From positions 1 to 14,533 of the forward strand of contig CAKTWE010000045.1 of the NCBI GenBank assembly GCA_934630385.1: 14,533 nucleotides of DNA. The letters are read 5' to 3'. A model generated the notes under the pieces. That model worked only from the letters and a program-made list of their open reading frames with translations. It was not told the origin of the DNA and made no database searches. Shown here piece after piece: positions 7,146 through 14,450 of the stretch. The position numbers and the translations under genes were made by a program. Each line of letters opens with the position of its first letter. Position 1 is the first letter of the stretch. This DNA comes from an uncultured Collinsella sp. (GTDB taxonomy: Bacteria; Actinomycetota; Coriobacteriia; Coriobacteriales; Coriobacteriaceae).

Positions 7146-9704
7146 TTACTGCCCAAAGACCTCTTCGGCGATGCGCGCGCTTTCGGCGGCGTCCTTGGCG
7201 TAGTAGTCCGCGCCGATCTGCTTGGCGTATTCGGGGGTGAGTACGGCGCCGCCTACGATGATCTTGACGCCTGGAACCTCGGCATGGAGCAACTTGATGG
7301 TCTCTTCCATGGCCACGACGGTGGTAGTCATAAGCGCCGAAAGGCCGACGAGCTTGATGTCGCGCTCCTGTACGGTCTTGAGCACCTCTTGCGGGTCGAC
7401 GTCGCGGCCTAGGTCAAAGACGGTATAGCCGTAGTTATCGAGCAGCATCTTGACGATGTTCTTACCGATGTCGTGGATATCGCCCTTGACGGTGGCCACG
7501 CAGATCTTGCCCTTGTCGGCAATCTCGCCGGCGGGCATCAGCCGCTTGATGGTGTCGAAGCCCACGCGTGCCGCCTCGGCCGAGGCCATAAGCTGCGGCA
7601 AGAAGAACTTGCCCTGGTCAAAGAGGACGCCAACCTCGTCGAGGGCGGGGATAAAGTGATTGTTGATGAGGTCCATGGCGTCGTGGTCTGCCAGCAGACG
7701 CTCGGTCTCGGCAGCGATCTCGCCTTTGCGGCCCGAGACGACCATGCGACGAATCGGGTCGTCGTTGCCGTCGGTGCCGGCGGTGCCAGCAGCGGGCACG
7801 GTGTCGGTCGATGCGGCCTGAGCTGCTGCCGGGTTTGCGGCAATCTTATACGGATCGGTCCAGCCAGCGTAGCGCTCGATGTATCCGGTCGAACCCTCGT
7901 CCTCAACGCTCAGCACGCGATAACTGTAGACGGTATCCATAAAGCGCTTGGAGCCCGGGTTCATGATGGGGGCGTCCAGGCCCGCGCCAAACGCGGCGGC
8001 CAAAAAGACCGAGCCCAGCAGCGGGCGGGCAGGCAGGCCAAAGCTGATGTTCGACACGCCGAGCGCGCATTTGACGCCCAGGCGCTCCTTGCACAGGGAC
8101 ATGGCGCGCAGGATCTGCTCGGCCTGGCGTTGATTGGTCGAGGCGGTCATGACCAGGCAGTCGATGAGGATACGGTCCGGGCCGATGCCGTAGCGGGCGG
8201 CCTCGGCCACGATGCGCTCGGCGATGGCGAAGCGAGCCTCGGCGGTATCGGGGATGCCGCCTTCGTCGAGCGTAAGGCCGACGACGTTGGTGCCGTAGTG
8301 GGCGACCAGCGGAAAGATCTCATCCATGATCTGTTGTTTGCCATTGACCGAGTTGATGATGGGCTTGCCGGCGTAGCGGCGTACGGCGGCCTCGACGGCT
8401 GCGGGGTCGGTGGAGTCGATCTGCAACGGCAGCAGCGTGGAGCCCTGGAGCTGCTCGGTCGCCTGTTGGATAATCTTGACCTCGTCGATCTCGGGCAGGC
8501 CCACGTTGACGTCCAGGATGTCGGCGCCCTGCTCCTGCTGGCTGATGCCCTGGCTTACGACGTAGTCAAGGTCGCCGTCGCGCAGGGCCTGTTGCAGGCG
8601 CTTTTTGCCGGTGGGATTGATGCGCTCGCCGATGACGGCGATCTTGTGACCGTCACAGGGAAGGTCCACGACCGTCTGGGCGCTCGTGACCGACATGCTG
8701 GGCTTGCGATGACGCGGGCTGGGCGTGTGGTTGTCGATGAGGGTGCGAAGTGCCGCCATGTGCGTGGGCGTGGTACCGCAGCATCCGCCGACGACGCTCA
8801 CGCCGTCCTCAATCATGCCGGCGACGGCTTCGGCGTACTCGGGTGCCTGGATATCAAAGACGGTATTGCCGTCATCGTCCACGCGGGGCAGTCCCGCGTT
8901 GGCCTGCACCATAACGGGCTTGTCGGTGACGGTGAGCATGCGCGCGGCGAGCCCTCGGAGCTCGGCCGGTCCCTGGCTGCAGTTGATGCCCAGAACGTCG
9001 GCGCCGATAGCGTCGAGCGTGATGGCGGCCACCTCGGGACTCGTGCCCAGGAACGTGCGACCATCTTCCTCGAAGGTCATGGTGGCAAAGACGGGCAGGT
9101 CGGAGTTTTCGCGGCAGGCGAGGACGGCCGCCTTGATCTCGGCCAGGTCGGTCATGGTCTCGATGATAAAGAGGTCCACACCAGCGGCGACGCCGGCGCG
9201 CACCTCCTCGGCAAAGAGGTCGTAGGCCTCGTCGAAGCTGAGGGTGCCCAGGGGGCGAAGCAGCGCGCCGATGGGGCCGATGTCGCCGGCGACGTAGTGG
9301 GCACCGGCCGCGCGAGCGCAAGAGACTGCGGCGGCAAAGACATCTGCCACGGTGGCGGCGCCATCGAGCTTGTGCGCGTTGGCGCCAAAGGTGTTGGCGG
9401 TGATCACGTCGCACCCGGCCTCGACGTACTGACGTTGGATGTCGGTGATGACCTGGGGCTCCTCAAAGTTGAGCAGCTCGGGCAGGGCTCCGGCCTTCAT
9501 GCCGGCCGCCTGCAGCATGGTGCCCATGCCGCCGTCGAACAGCAGGTGTCCCGTGCCCTCGATGGCGGCGCGCAGTCGATCGTCCTTAATGCGAAGGTCG
9601 TCGATTGTGCGCGTCTTGTATGCAGCCCCGTTGCAGCGCGCAGCATTGACAGGTGCCGCCAGCGCAGCACCGTCAGAATCATGAGTGATAAGCGGAGTAA
9701 ACAT
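7146..9704 (-). CDS. metH: Cobalamin-dependent methionine synthase lacking the reactivation domain
   Basis: An 852-aa enzyme that moves a methyl group from 5-methyltetrahydrofolate through cobalamin to homocysteine. Domains in order: homocysteine-binding barrel (about 48-325; zinc ligands C242 in NCS and C308-C309 in GGCCG), pterin-binding barrel (about 350-610; VIGERINPTGKK at 358-369), an Ala-rich linker (about 621-648), the helical cap (about 650-735), and the cobalamin-binding Rossmann domain with DIHDIG at 742-747, where H744 is the lower cobalt ligand. The chain stops after the B12 domain; full-length E. coli MetH is about 1227 aa and adds the activation domain, which here is the separate upstream gene. 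The ATG at 9704 is supported by AGGAG (9712-9716) 7 bp upstream, overlapping the stop of that gene; the longer open frame upstream is not used. About 45 residues before the first barrel are unassigned. Confidence 0.96.
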   Translation of the reverse strand: MFTPLITHDSDGAALAAPVNAARCNGAAYKTRTIDDLRIKDDRLRAAIEGTGHLLFDGGMGTMLQAAGMKAGALPELLNFEEPQVITDIQRQYVEAGCDVITANTFGANAHKLDGAATVADVFAAAVSCARAAGAHYVAGDIGPIGALLRPLGTLSFDEAYDLFAEEVRAGVAAGVDLFIIETMTDLAEIKAAVLACRENSDLPVFATMTFEEDGRTFLGTSPEVAAITLDAIGADVLGINCSQGPAELRGLAARMLTVTDKPVMVQANAGLPRVDDDGNTVFDIQAPEYAEAVAGMIEDGVSVVGGCCGTTPTHMAALRTLIDNHTPSPRHRKPSMSVTSAQTVVDLPCDGHKIAVIGERINPTGKKRLQQALRDGDLDYVVSQGISQQEQGADILDVNVGLPEIDEVKIIQQATEQLQGSTLLPLQIDSTDPAAVEAAVRRYAGKPIINSVNGKQQIMDEIFPLVAHYGTNVVGLTLDEGGIPDTAEARFAIAERIVAEAARYGIGPDRILIDCLVMTASTNQRQAEQILRAMSLCKERLGVKCALGVSNISFGLPARPLLGSVFLAAAFGAGLDAPIMNPGSKRFMDTVYSYRVLSVEDEGSTGYIERYAGWTDPYKIAANPAAAQAASTDTVPAAGTAGTDGNDDPIRRMVVSGRKGEIAAETERLLADHDAMDLINNHFIPALDEVGVLFDQGKFFLPQLMASAEAARVGFDTIKRLMPAGEIADKGKICVATVKGDIHDIGKNIVKMLLDNYGYTVFDLGRDVDPQEVLKTVQERDIKLVGLSALMTTTVVAMEETIKLLHAEVPGVKIIVGGAVLTPEYAKQIGADYYAKDAAESARIAEEVFGQ

Positions 9705-9714
9705 CAATGAGCTC

Positions 9715-10503
9715 CTAATGGCTGGAATAGCAGGTGGTGTGGGCGGCGCGGAAGCGGCAGTGCTCGCGCATGCGGCAGATATTGCAGGTGGGGCGGCTCT
9801 GGGCGTCGTGGACCTCGCCGTCAAACAGACCAATCACCGCGGTCACGCTTTTGGTGGGCATGAGCAGGCTGGTGGGTGTGACGGTAAGCCCGATGAGCCG
9901 CGTGGCGTTGAGCGCATTCACGATCGAGCGCTGGGCCGTAAGCGGGCAGTCGCCGTAGCCGGGACTGAAGCGCCAGTTACCGGCGAGTCCGTGTGCGGAG
10001 GCCGCAGCCTTGACCTGCTGGTCCATCTGCTCAACGGCGGCTTCTACATAGGCAGAGCATGCGGCGTCGAGCACGGCTCCCTCCAGGGGCTGCTGGGCTC
10101 CCGTGGTGCGCAGGCGACGCTCGGCGTCCATGCCGAGGGTGCATGCCATGAGCGCGGCAAGGCGGGCGTCTTTGAGATGGCGATAGATGTCGCGACCACG
10201 CAGCTCAACGTTGGTGCCGACCAGGCGAATGCAAGGCTCTCCCTGCTCGTCCACGCCCGTGGCATCGACGGTAAACACACGCCGCACGCCACGGGGCTCA
10301 ATGTCCAGCTCCAGACGTTCAACGACAAGCTCAATACGCTGCGACAGCTCGGGCTCAATTTGCTGACCGCTGTAGCCCAGGTAGCGCAGCATCTCGGCAC
10401 GATCGACGCGGGGATGGTGGGCATCATCGATACGATAAAGCGCCGGCGACGCAAGGTCGGCCGGCACTTCGACAGCGGTTGTATCGATGTGCGGTTTTTC
10501 CAT
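9715..10503 (-). CDS. Stand-alone methionine synthase (MetH) activation-domain protein
   Basis: A 262-aa protein matching the C-terminal SAM-binding reactivation domain of MetH. In full-length MetH this domain supplies SAM for reductive remethylation when the cob(I)alamin cofactor is oxidised. The SAM-binding signature RFSPGYGDCP lies at 178-187 and LLMPTKSVTAVIGL at 214-227. The C-terminus carries a cysteine group with C240, C243 and C249 (CNICRMREHC) that E. coli MetH does not have, possibly binding a metal or cluster. The ATG overlaps the metF stop by one base (TAATG), which suggests translational coupling, and metH starts 10 bp after its stop. This position between metF and a MetH lacking the domain makes a partnership with MetH almost certain. 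Thermotoga maritima has a similar split. Confidence 0.92.
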   Translation of the reverse strand: MEKPHIDTTAVEVPADLASPALYRIDDAHHPRVDRAEMLRYLGYSGQQIEPELSQRIELVVERLELDIEPRGVRRVFTVDATGVDEQGEPCIRLVGTNVELRGRDIYRHLKDARLAALMACTLGMDAERRLRTTGAQQPLEGAVLDAACSAYVEAAVEQMDQQVKAAASAHGLAGNWRFSPGYGDCPLTAQRSIVNALNATRLIGLTVTPTSLLMPTKSVTAVIGLFDGEVHDAQSRPTCNICRMREHCRFRAAHTTCYSSH

Positions 10504-11375
10504 TACCCCAAGCGCTCCATAATGGTTGCGGCGATTGCAGGACGATTCATAGTGTACAGGTGCAGACCGTCGGCGCCGTGCTCCTTGAGGTCGCAAAGCT
10601 GACGGGCGGCATAATCTACACCGGCTGCCTGCAGGCTCTCGGGGTCGTTCTCGTACTTGGCGAGAATCTTGATGACGGGGGAGGGTAGCGATGCGCCGCA
10701 CATAAAGACCATGCGGCTGATCTGCGACTTGCCCATAAACGGCATGATGCCTGCGGTAATGGGCACGGTGATACCGGCCTTGTCGGCAAGCTCGCGAAAA
10801 CGGTAGAAGCACTCGTTGTCAAAGAAGAGCTGCGTCACAAAGAAGCTCGCGCCGGCATCTTGCTTTTGCTTGAGGTATTCGACCGAAGCGTTGAGGTCCT
10901 CACAGGCAATGTGACCCTCGGGGTAGGCTGCGGCGCCCACACAAAAGCCGGCGTCGACGAGCTCGGGGATGAGGTCGCGGGCGTAGGCGTAGTCCGAGGC
11001 GGGCTTGTCGTCCTCGGTCGCGCCGGCGGGCAGATCACCGCGCAGGGCCAGGATGTTTTCTACGCCGGCGGAGCGGTATTCGTCGATCTTGGCGGCGATG
11101 TCGGCGTGCGAGCGGCCCACGCAGGTAAGGTGTGCCACCGAGGGCGTATTGAATTCGCTCGAAATCATATGCGCGATGGGGGCGGTGGTGGCGCCGTTGC
11201 CCGAGCCGCCGGCCGAGCAGGTGACCGAGACAAAGCTCGGCGAAAGCTTGCACAGATTGCCTGCCACCTCGCGAGCCGTGTCGAGGGTAAGCTCGCCCTT
11301 GGGCGGGAACATCTCAAACGAAACGGGTGCGGTGCCCTGGGATGCTGCCTGCTTAAAAAGCTCGTCGACGCGCAT
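10503..11375 (-). CDS. metF: 5,10-methylenetetrahydrofolate reductase
   Basis: A 290-aa cytoplasmic flavoprotein of usual bacterial length that reduces 5,10-methylene-THF to 5-methyl-THF, the methyl donor for the MetH encoded two genes downstream. Signatures: SFEMFPPKG (19-27, catalytic Glu at 21), FVSVTCSAGGS (48-58), ILALRGDLP (108-116, the flavin-binding Asp), and FFVTQLFFDN further along. The ATG at 11375 is chosen because AAAGGAG (11382-11388) lies 6 bp before it; the open frame upstream has no support. First gene of the metF / activation domain / metH operon, so its promoter must lie in the 427-bp divergent region shared with glnN. I saw no SAM or cobalamin riboswitch in its leader. Confidence 0.95.
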   Translation of the reverse strand: MRVDELFKQAASQGTAPVSFEMFPPKGELTLDTAREVAGNLCKLSPSFVSVTCSAGGSGNGATTAPIAHMISSEFNTPSVAHLTCVGRSHADIAAKIDEYRSAGVENILALRGDLPAGATEDDKPASDYAYARDLIPELVDAGFCVGAAAYPEGHIACEDLNASVEYLKQKQDAGASFFVTQLFFDNECFYRFRELADKAGITVPITAGIMPFMGKSQISRMVFMCGASLPSPVIKILAKYENDPESLQAAGVDYAARQLCDLKEHGADGLHLYTMNRPAIAATIMERLG

Positions 11376-11522
11376 ATCGTGCTCCTTTAAATACTTGATA
11401 GGGTGATGTGTTGTAAGGATTCTACAGCACCACTGTGCCACGGTGGAATTTCACTCGCTATTTGGGGGATATCAATCAAAGATGCCTTGCTATCGACATT
11501 CCCTATAGCAGAGCGGCTCATT

Positions 11523-11551
11523 TTGACACGGGCTATAAAGACTGGTATCTG
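11523..11551 (+). promoter_or_regulatory. Candidate sigma-70 promoter for glnN
   Basis: A perfect TTGACA (11523-11528), a 17-bp spacer, and TATCTG (11546-11551) preceded by TG one base earlier, an extended -10. The -10 lies inside the left half of the palindrome at 11541-11566. The -10 itself is poor, so the call depends on the consensus -35 and the TG. Confidence 0.5.
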
Positions 11552-11566
11552 ATGCGAAATACCAGT
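11541..11566. promoter_or_regulatory. Interrupted palindrome ACTGGTAT-N10-ATACCAGT over the glnN promoter
   Basis: Perfect 8-bp half sites (11541-11548 and 11559-11566) separated by 10 bp cover the presumed -10 and start site. This is the position of a classic repressor operator; it could also form a hairpin at the mRNA 5' end. The binding factor is unknown. Confidence 0.55.
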
Positions 11567-11707
11567 TAATAGAGCTCCATCCCAAATTGACTACCCTTAA
11601 ACCATGGGGAGAGGTCTGCAATTTATACAGTTGATTGGCTGTTGAGGGCGGCAACGCCGCCGCGATGCGGTAACCTCATTGATTGGTTTCGTGACAGCAA
11701 CATAACG

Positions 11708-11723
11708 GTAATGTTGCGGAAAC
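11708..11723 (+). promoter_or_regulatory. GlnR-box-like sequence upstream of glnN
   Basis: GTAAT-N6-GAAAC differs by one base from the actinobacterial GlnR half-box GTNAC-N6-GAAAC. Partial companions (GTAAC at 11670, GTGAC at 11691) are not at the regular 22-bp spacing. A chance match is quite possible and no GlnR gene is in view. Confidence 0.2.
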
Positions 11724-11802
11724 ACGACGAGCCTAATCTATGACTCGTTCGTTAGTAATCAACACCGCTTCTCACGCGGTGCCGATACGAAGGGAGTTCC
11801 GT

Positions 11803-13890
11803 ATGGCCGAACTTACTGACCGCTTCGGGACCATGGTGTTCTCTGAGGAAGTCATGAAGGACTACCTCCCCAAGGACATTTGGAAGCGCCTTGCTGCAAC
11901 CCTCGAGGACGGTGAGCCGCTCGACCTGGATGTGGCCAACGCCGTTGCCCACGCCATGAAGGTCTGGGCCATCTCCAAGGGCGCGACGCACTACGCGCAC
12001 TGGTTCCAGCCGCTTTCGGGCATTACTTCCGAGAAGCACGACAGCTTCCTCGAGCCCAACCACGACGGCACCGCCATTACCAAGTTTACGGGCAAGAACC
12101 TCATCCAGGGCGAGCCTGATGCCTCGAGCTTCCCCAACGGCGGCCTGCGCGCCACCTTCGAGGCCCGTGGCTACACCGCTTGGGATCCCACTAGCCCCGC
12201 ATTCATTAAGGACGATGTCCTGTGCATCCCCACGGCTTTCTGCTCCTACACGGGCGAGGCCCTGGACAAGAAGACCCCGCTGCTGCGTTCCATGACCGCA
12301 CTCTCGCGTGAGTCCAAGCGCGTTTTGGCGCTGTTTGGTAAGACCCCCAAGAAGGTCGTTCCTTCCGTGGGCGATGAGCAGGAGTACTTCCTGATCAAGA
12401 AGGACGCTTACCGCAAGCGCAGGGACCTGGTCATCACCGGCCGCACCCTCTTTGGCGCTGCTCCCTGCAAGGGCCAGGAGCTCGAGGAGCACTACTTTGG
12501 CGCTATCCGCCCCACCGTCTCGTCCTATATGAAGGACCTGGACGATGAACTGTGGGCGCTTGGCATTCCTGCCAAGACCAAGCACAACGAGGTCGCTCCC
12601 TGCCAGCACGAGCTCGCCCCTGTCTATGGCGAGGTCAACGAGGCCATCGACCAGAATCTGGTCATGATGGAGAAGATGAAGCTCATCGCCTCCCGCCACG
12701 ACTTGGTCTGCCTGCTGCACGAGAAGCCCTTTGAGGGCATCAACGGTTCGGGCAAGCACAACAACTGGTCGCTTGGCACCGAGTCCGAGAACCTGCTCGA
12801 CCCGGGCGACACTCCGCTCGACAACCTGCAGTTCATCGTCTTCCTCACCGCGGTGATCGAGGCCGTCGATAACTATCAGGAGCTCTTGCGTGCCTCCGTT
12901 GCCTCGGCCGGCAACGATCATCGTCTGGGCGCCAACGAGGCTCCTCCGGCGATTATGTCCATCTTCCTGGGCGACCAGCTTACCGAGGTCGTCGAGAAGA
13001 TCATCGATGGCAAGGCTTCCGTCCATGCCACGCGCGGCGTGCTCGACCTGGGCGCCGATACCCTGCCCAAGCTGATGCAGGACAACACCGACCGCAACCG
13101 CACCTCCCCGTTTGCCTTCACCGGCAACAAGTTCGAGTTCCGTGCCTGCGGTTCCGAGCAGAACGTCTCCGACTCCAACCTGGTGCTCGATGCTGCCGTG
13201 GCCAAGTCGCTCAAGTCCTTCGCCGACGCACTCGAGGGTACGCCCGAGGATAAGTTCCAGGACGCCGCGCTCGAGTACTGCAAGAAGGTGCTGACCGATC
13301 ACCAGCGCATCCTGTTCTCCGGCGACGGTTACTCCGACGAGTGGCCCATCGAGGCCGAGAAGCGCGGCCTTGCCAACAACAAGACCACGGCCGACGCTCT
13401 TCCCGCCTTTGTTTCCGATAAGGCTATCGCGCTCTTTGAGGAGACGGGCGTCCTGACCAAGGCCGAGGCTCAGTGCCGCTACGACTGCAAGCTCGAGAAG
13501 TACAACAAGCTCATGAACATCGAGGCTACTACGATGGTTCGCGAGGCGCGTCGTACCTATCGTCCGGTCATTACCGCCTATGCCACCAAGGTCGCTAAGG
13601 GCCTTGAGACTATTCGTGCCGCCGGTGCTGAGGCTGCCATGCAGTGCGAGCAGAACACGCTCAACAAGCTCTGCAACGGTATCACCGCCATCAACGACTC
13701 CATTAAGGCGCTCGACGCCGTGCATCAGACGGCCGAGGCCCTCGATGGACAGGAGCAGGCCAACGTGTACGCGCACGAGGTCGTTCCCGCTATGGATACG
13801 CTGCGCGCCGCCGTGGACGCCATGGAGGAGATCGTGGCCGCCGACTACTGGCCGGTCCCGACCTACGACGACATTCTGTTCTATGTGTAG
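11803..13890 (+). CDS. glnN: Type III glutamine synthetase
   Basis: A 695-aa cytoplasmic enzyme that makes glutamine from glutamate, ammonia and ATP. Length and motifs mark the large GSIII class: [17 protein letters not shown] near the N-terminus, the metal-binding region [11 protein letters not shown] (191-201), [13 protein letters not shown] (261-273), the GSIII hallmark [16 protein letters not shown] (308-323), [14 protein letters not shown] (371-384) and [13 protein letters not shown] (442-454). The ATG at 11803 is chosen because AAGGGAG (11790-11796) lies 6 bp upstream and the product then begins as other GSIII proteins do; an in-frame ATG at 11740 has no comparable support. Codon use is strongly biased to C-ending codons, as expected for a highly expressed gene. 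It stands alone, divergent from metF, and ends in a strong terminator. It is probably nitrogen-regulated, judging only from enzyme type. Confidence 0.97.
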   Translation: MAELTDRFGTMVFSEEVMKDYLPKDIWKRLAATLEDGEPLDLDVANAVAHAMKVWAISKGATHYAHWFQPLSGITSEKHDSFLEPNHDGTAITKFTGKNLIQGEPDASSFPNGGLRATFEARGYTAWDPTSPAFIKDDVLCIPTAFCSYTGEALDKKTPLLRSMTALSRESKRVLALFGKTPKKVVPSVGDEQEYFLIKKDAYRKRRDLVITGRTLFGAAPCKGQELEEHYFGAIRPTVSSYMKDLDDELWALGIPAKTKHNEVAPCQHELAPVYGEVNEAIDQNLVMMEKMKLIASRHDLVCLLHEKPFEGINGSGKHNNWSLGTESENLLDPGDTPLDNLQFIVFLTAVIEAVDNYQELLRASVASAGNDHRLGANEAPPAIMSIFLGDQLTEVVEKIIDGKASVHATRGVLDLGADTLPKLMQDNTDRNRTSPFAFTGNKFEFRACGSEQNVSDSNLVLDAAVAKSLKSFADALEGTPEDKFQDAALEYCKKVLTDHQRILFSGDGYSDEWPIEAEKRGLANNKTTADALPAFVSDKAIALFEETGVLTKAEAQCRYDCKLEKYNKLMNIEATTMVREARRTYRPVITAYATKVAKGLETIRAAGAEAAMQCEQNTLNKLCNGITAINDSIKALDAVHQTAEALDGQEQANVYAHEVVPAMDTLRAAVDAMEEIVAADYWPVPTYDDILFYV

Positions 13891-13919
13891 AACGTAACTG
13901 ACATATCGTCACGGTATTG

Positions 13920-13954
13920 AGCCGGGGTCCGCATCGCGCGGGCCCCGGCTTTTT
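13920..13954 (+). terminator. Intrinsic terminator after glnN
   Basis: A 13-bp stem (13920-13932 with 13938-13950, one T-G wobble), loop ATCGC, then TTTT (13951-13954). It begins 30 bp after the glnN stop. Confidence 0.95.
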
Positions 13955-14007
13955 GTGGATTATTTAATCGGCTCAGATTGGTTAATGGTCGATTTGGCAA
14001 TGCCGCG

Positions 14008-14240
14008 AGGGGCTGTGGGCAAAAAACGTCAAATATGAGTACTGTCACAAGCCCTGTAGCATTATCTTTTTGCAAAAGATGCAGTATTACGCAACATATG
14101 TCCAAGTACTTAGCTGATAAACGCCTGCAATTCCTCCGCCGTAGGACGTCTGGCGTCCAAATTGCCTTCTGATGGCATGAAATCGCTGTTACTAAATTGG
14201 TAACAGTACTCATATTTGCTATTTTTTGCCCACGGGCCCT
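14008..14240. mobile_element. MITE-like element with long terminal inverted repeats
   Basis: Bases 14017-14045 and 14203-14231 are inverted copies matching at 26 of 29 positions; the match continues outward with a few mismatches to 14008 and 14240, giving arms of about 38 bp. The interior holds stem ATCTTTT/AAAAGAT (14064-14070, 14074-14080) and CTGTTAC/GTAACAG (14186-14192, 14200-14206). A 22-codon frame on the - strand (14178-14110, MPSEGNLDARRPTAEELQAF plus two) reads like the start of a real protein but has no ribosome-binding site. There is no transposase gene and no clear target-site duplication. It fits a non-autonomous transposable element or a conserved intergenic hairpin repeat. Confidence 0.5.
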
Positions 14241-14261
14241 TGGATGACAGTGTGATTTTAT

Positions 14262-14344
14262 GCCTTCGGGGTTCGAATCCCGGCGTATGGGTAGCAAAAA
14301 ACCCGCCGCCGCGAGGGCAACGGGCTTCTCAGATTCTGTGGTGC
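14262..14344. repeat. Direct repeat copy A (tRNA T-arm-like motif plus terminator)
   Basis: Aligns without gaps, at roughly 80-85% identity by eye, with 14451-14533. It contains GGGTTCGAATCCC-like sequence, as in a tRNA T arm, then a run of A and a GC-rich hairpin. No matching 5' acceptor, D arm or anticodon arm is found upstream, so this is not a complete tRNA gene. Confidence 0.8.
14296..14324 (-). terminator. Intrinsic terminator on the - strand within repeat A
   Basis: On the - strand CCCGTTGCC (14324-14316) pairs with GGCGGCGGG (14310-14302) with two T-G wobbles, loop CTCGC, then six T residues (14301-14296). On the + strand the same two positions would be A-C mismatches, so the - strand is the functional one. 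Confidence 0.75.
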
Positions 14345-14450
14345 CCCCAGCGGGATGTCCACGTGCGGCTGGCGCCGCCCGCTTTCGCTGCGTCGCTCCG
14401 CTCCTTGCGTGCTGCGCTGGAAAACGCTTACGCGTTTCCTCAGCTCTGCA
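14345..14450. other. GC-rich spacer between the two direct repeats
   Basis: No gene is supported. CCAGCG near the start and CGCTGG at 14415-14420 are inverted, and AAACGC/GCGTTT (14422-14427, 14432-14437) form a small stem. The open frames crossing here on both strands look like products of high G+C and repeats. Confidence 0.5.

Larger units (their letters stand above)
11376..11802. other. Divergent control region between metF and glnN
   Basis: This 427-bp AT-richer gap has no convincing gene. For metF, TAGAAT on the - strand (11424-11419) is a fair -10 without a good -35; an alternative is TATAGG (11507-11502) with an upstream TGC and GTGTCA (11529-11524) 16 bp further. For glnN the best promoter is at 11523-11551. 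Between that promoter and glnN lie a stem GCAACAT/ATGTTGC (11697-11703 and 11711-11717) and CACCGC/GCGGTG (11763-11768 and 11776-11781), the second ending 8 bp before the glnN ribosome-binding site. The glnN leader would be about 245 nt if the promoter is right. Confidence 0.6.

Noticed and set aside
5718..9710. Long + strand open frames (564 and 745 codons) opposite the UPF0210 and metH genes
   Set aside because: They are antisense to well-recognised genes, with composition dominated by Gly, Ala, Asp, Val and His as expected from the complement of a GC-biased gene, and no recognisable domain.
11376..11500. Cobalamin or SAM riboswitch in the metF leader (a CCACTG resembling part of the B12 riboswitch)
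   Set aside because: The CCACTG is on the wrong strand for metF, and the other conserved B12-box or SAM-box elements are absent.
11752..13776. 674-codon - strand open frame opposite glnN
   Set aside because: Antisense shadow of glnN caused by its strong codon bias; Leu/Gly/Val-rich with no domain.
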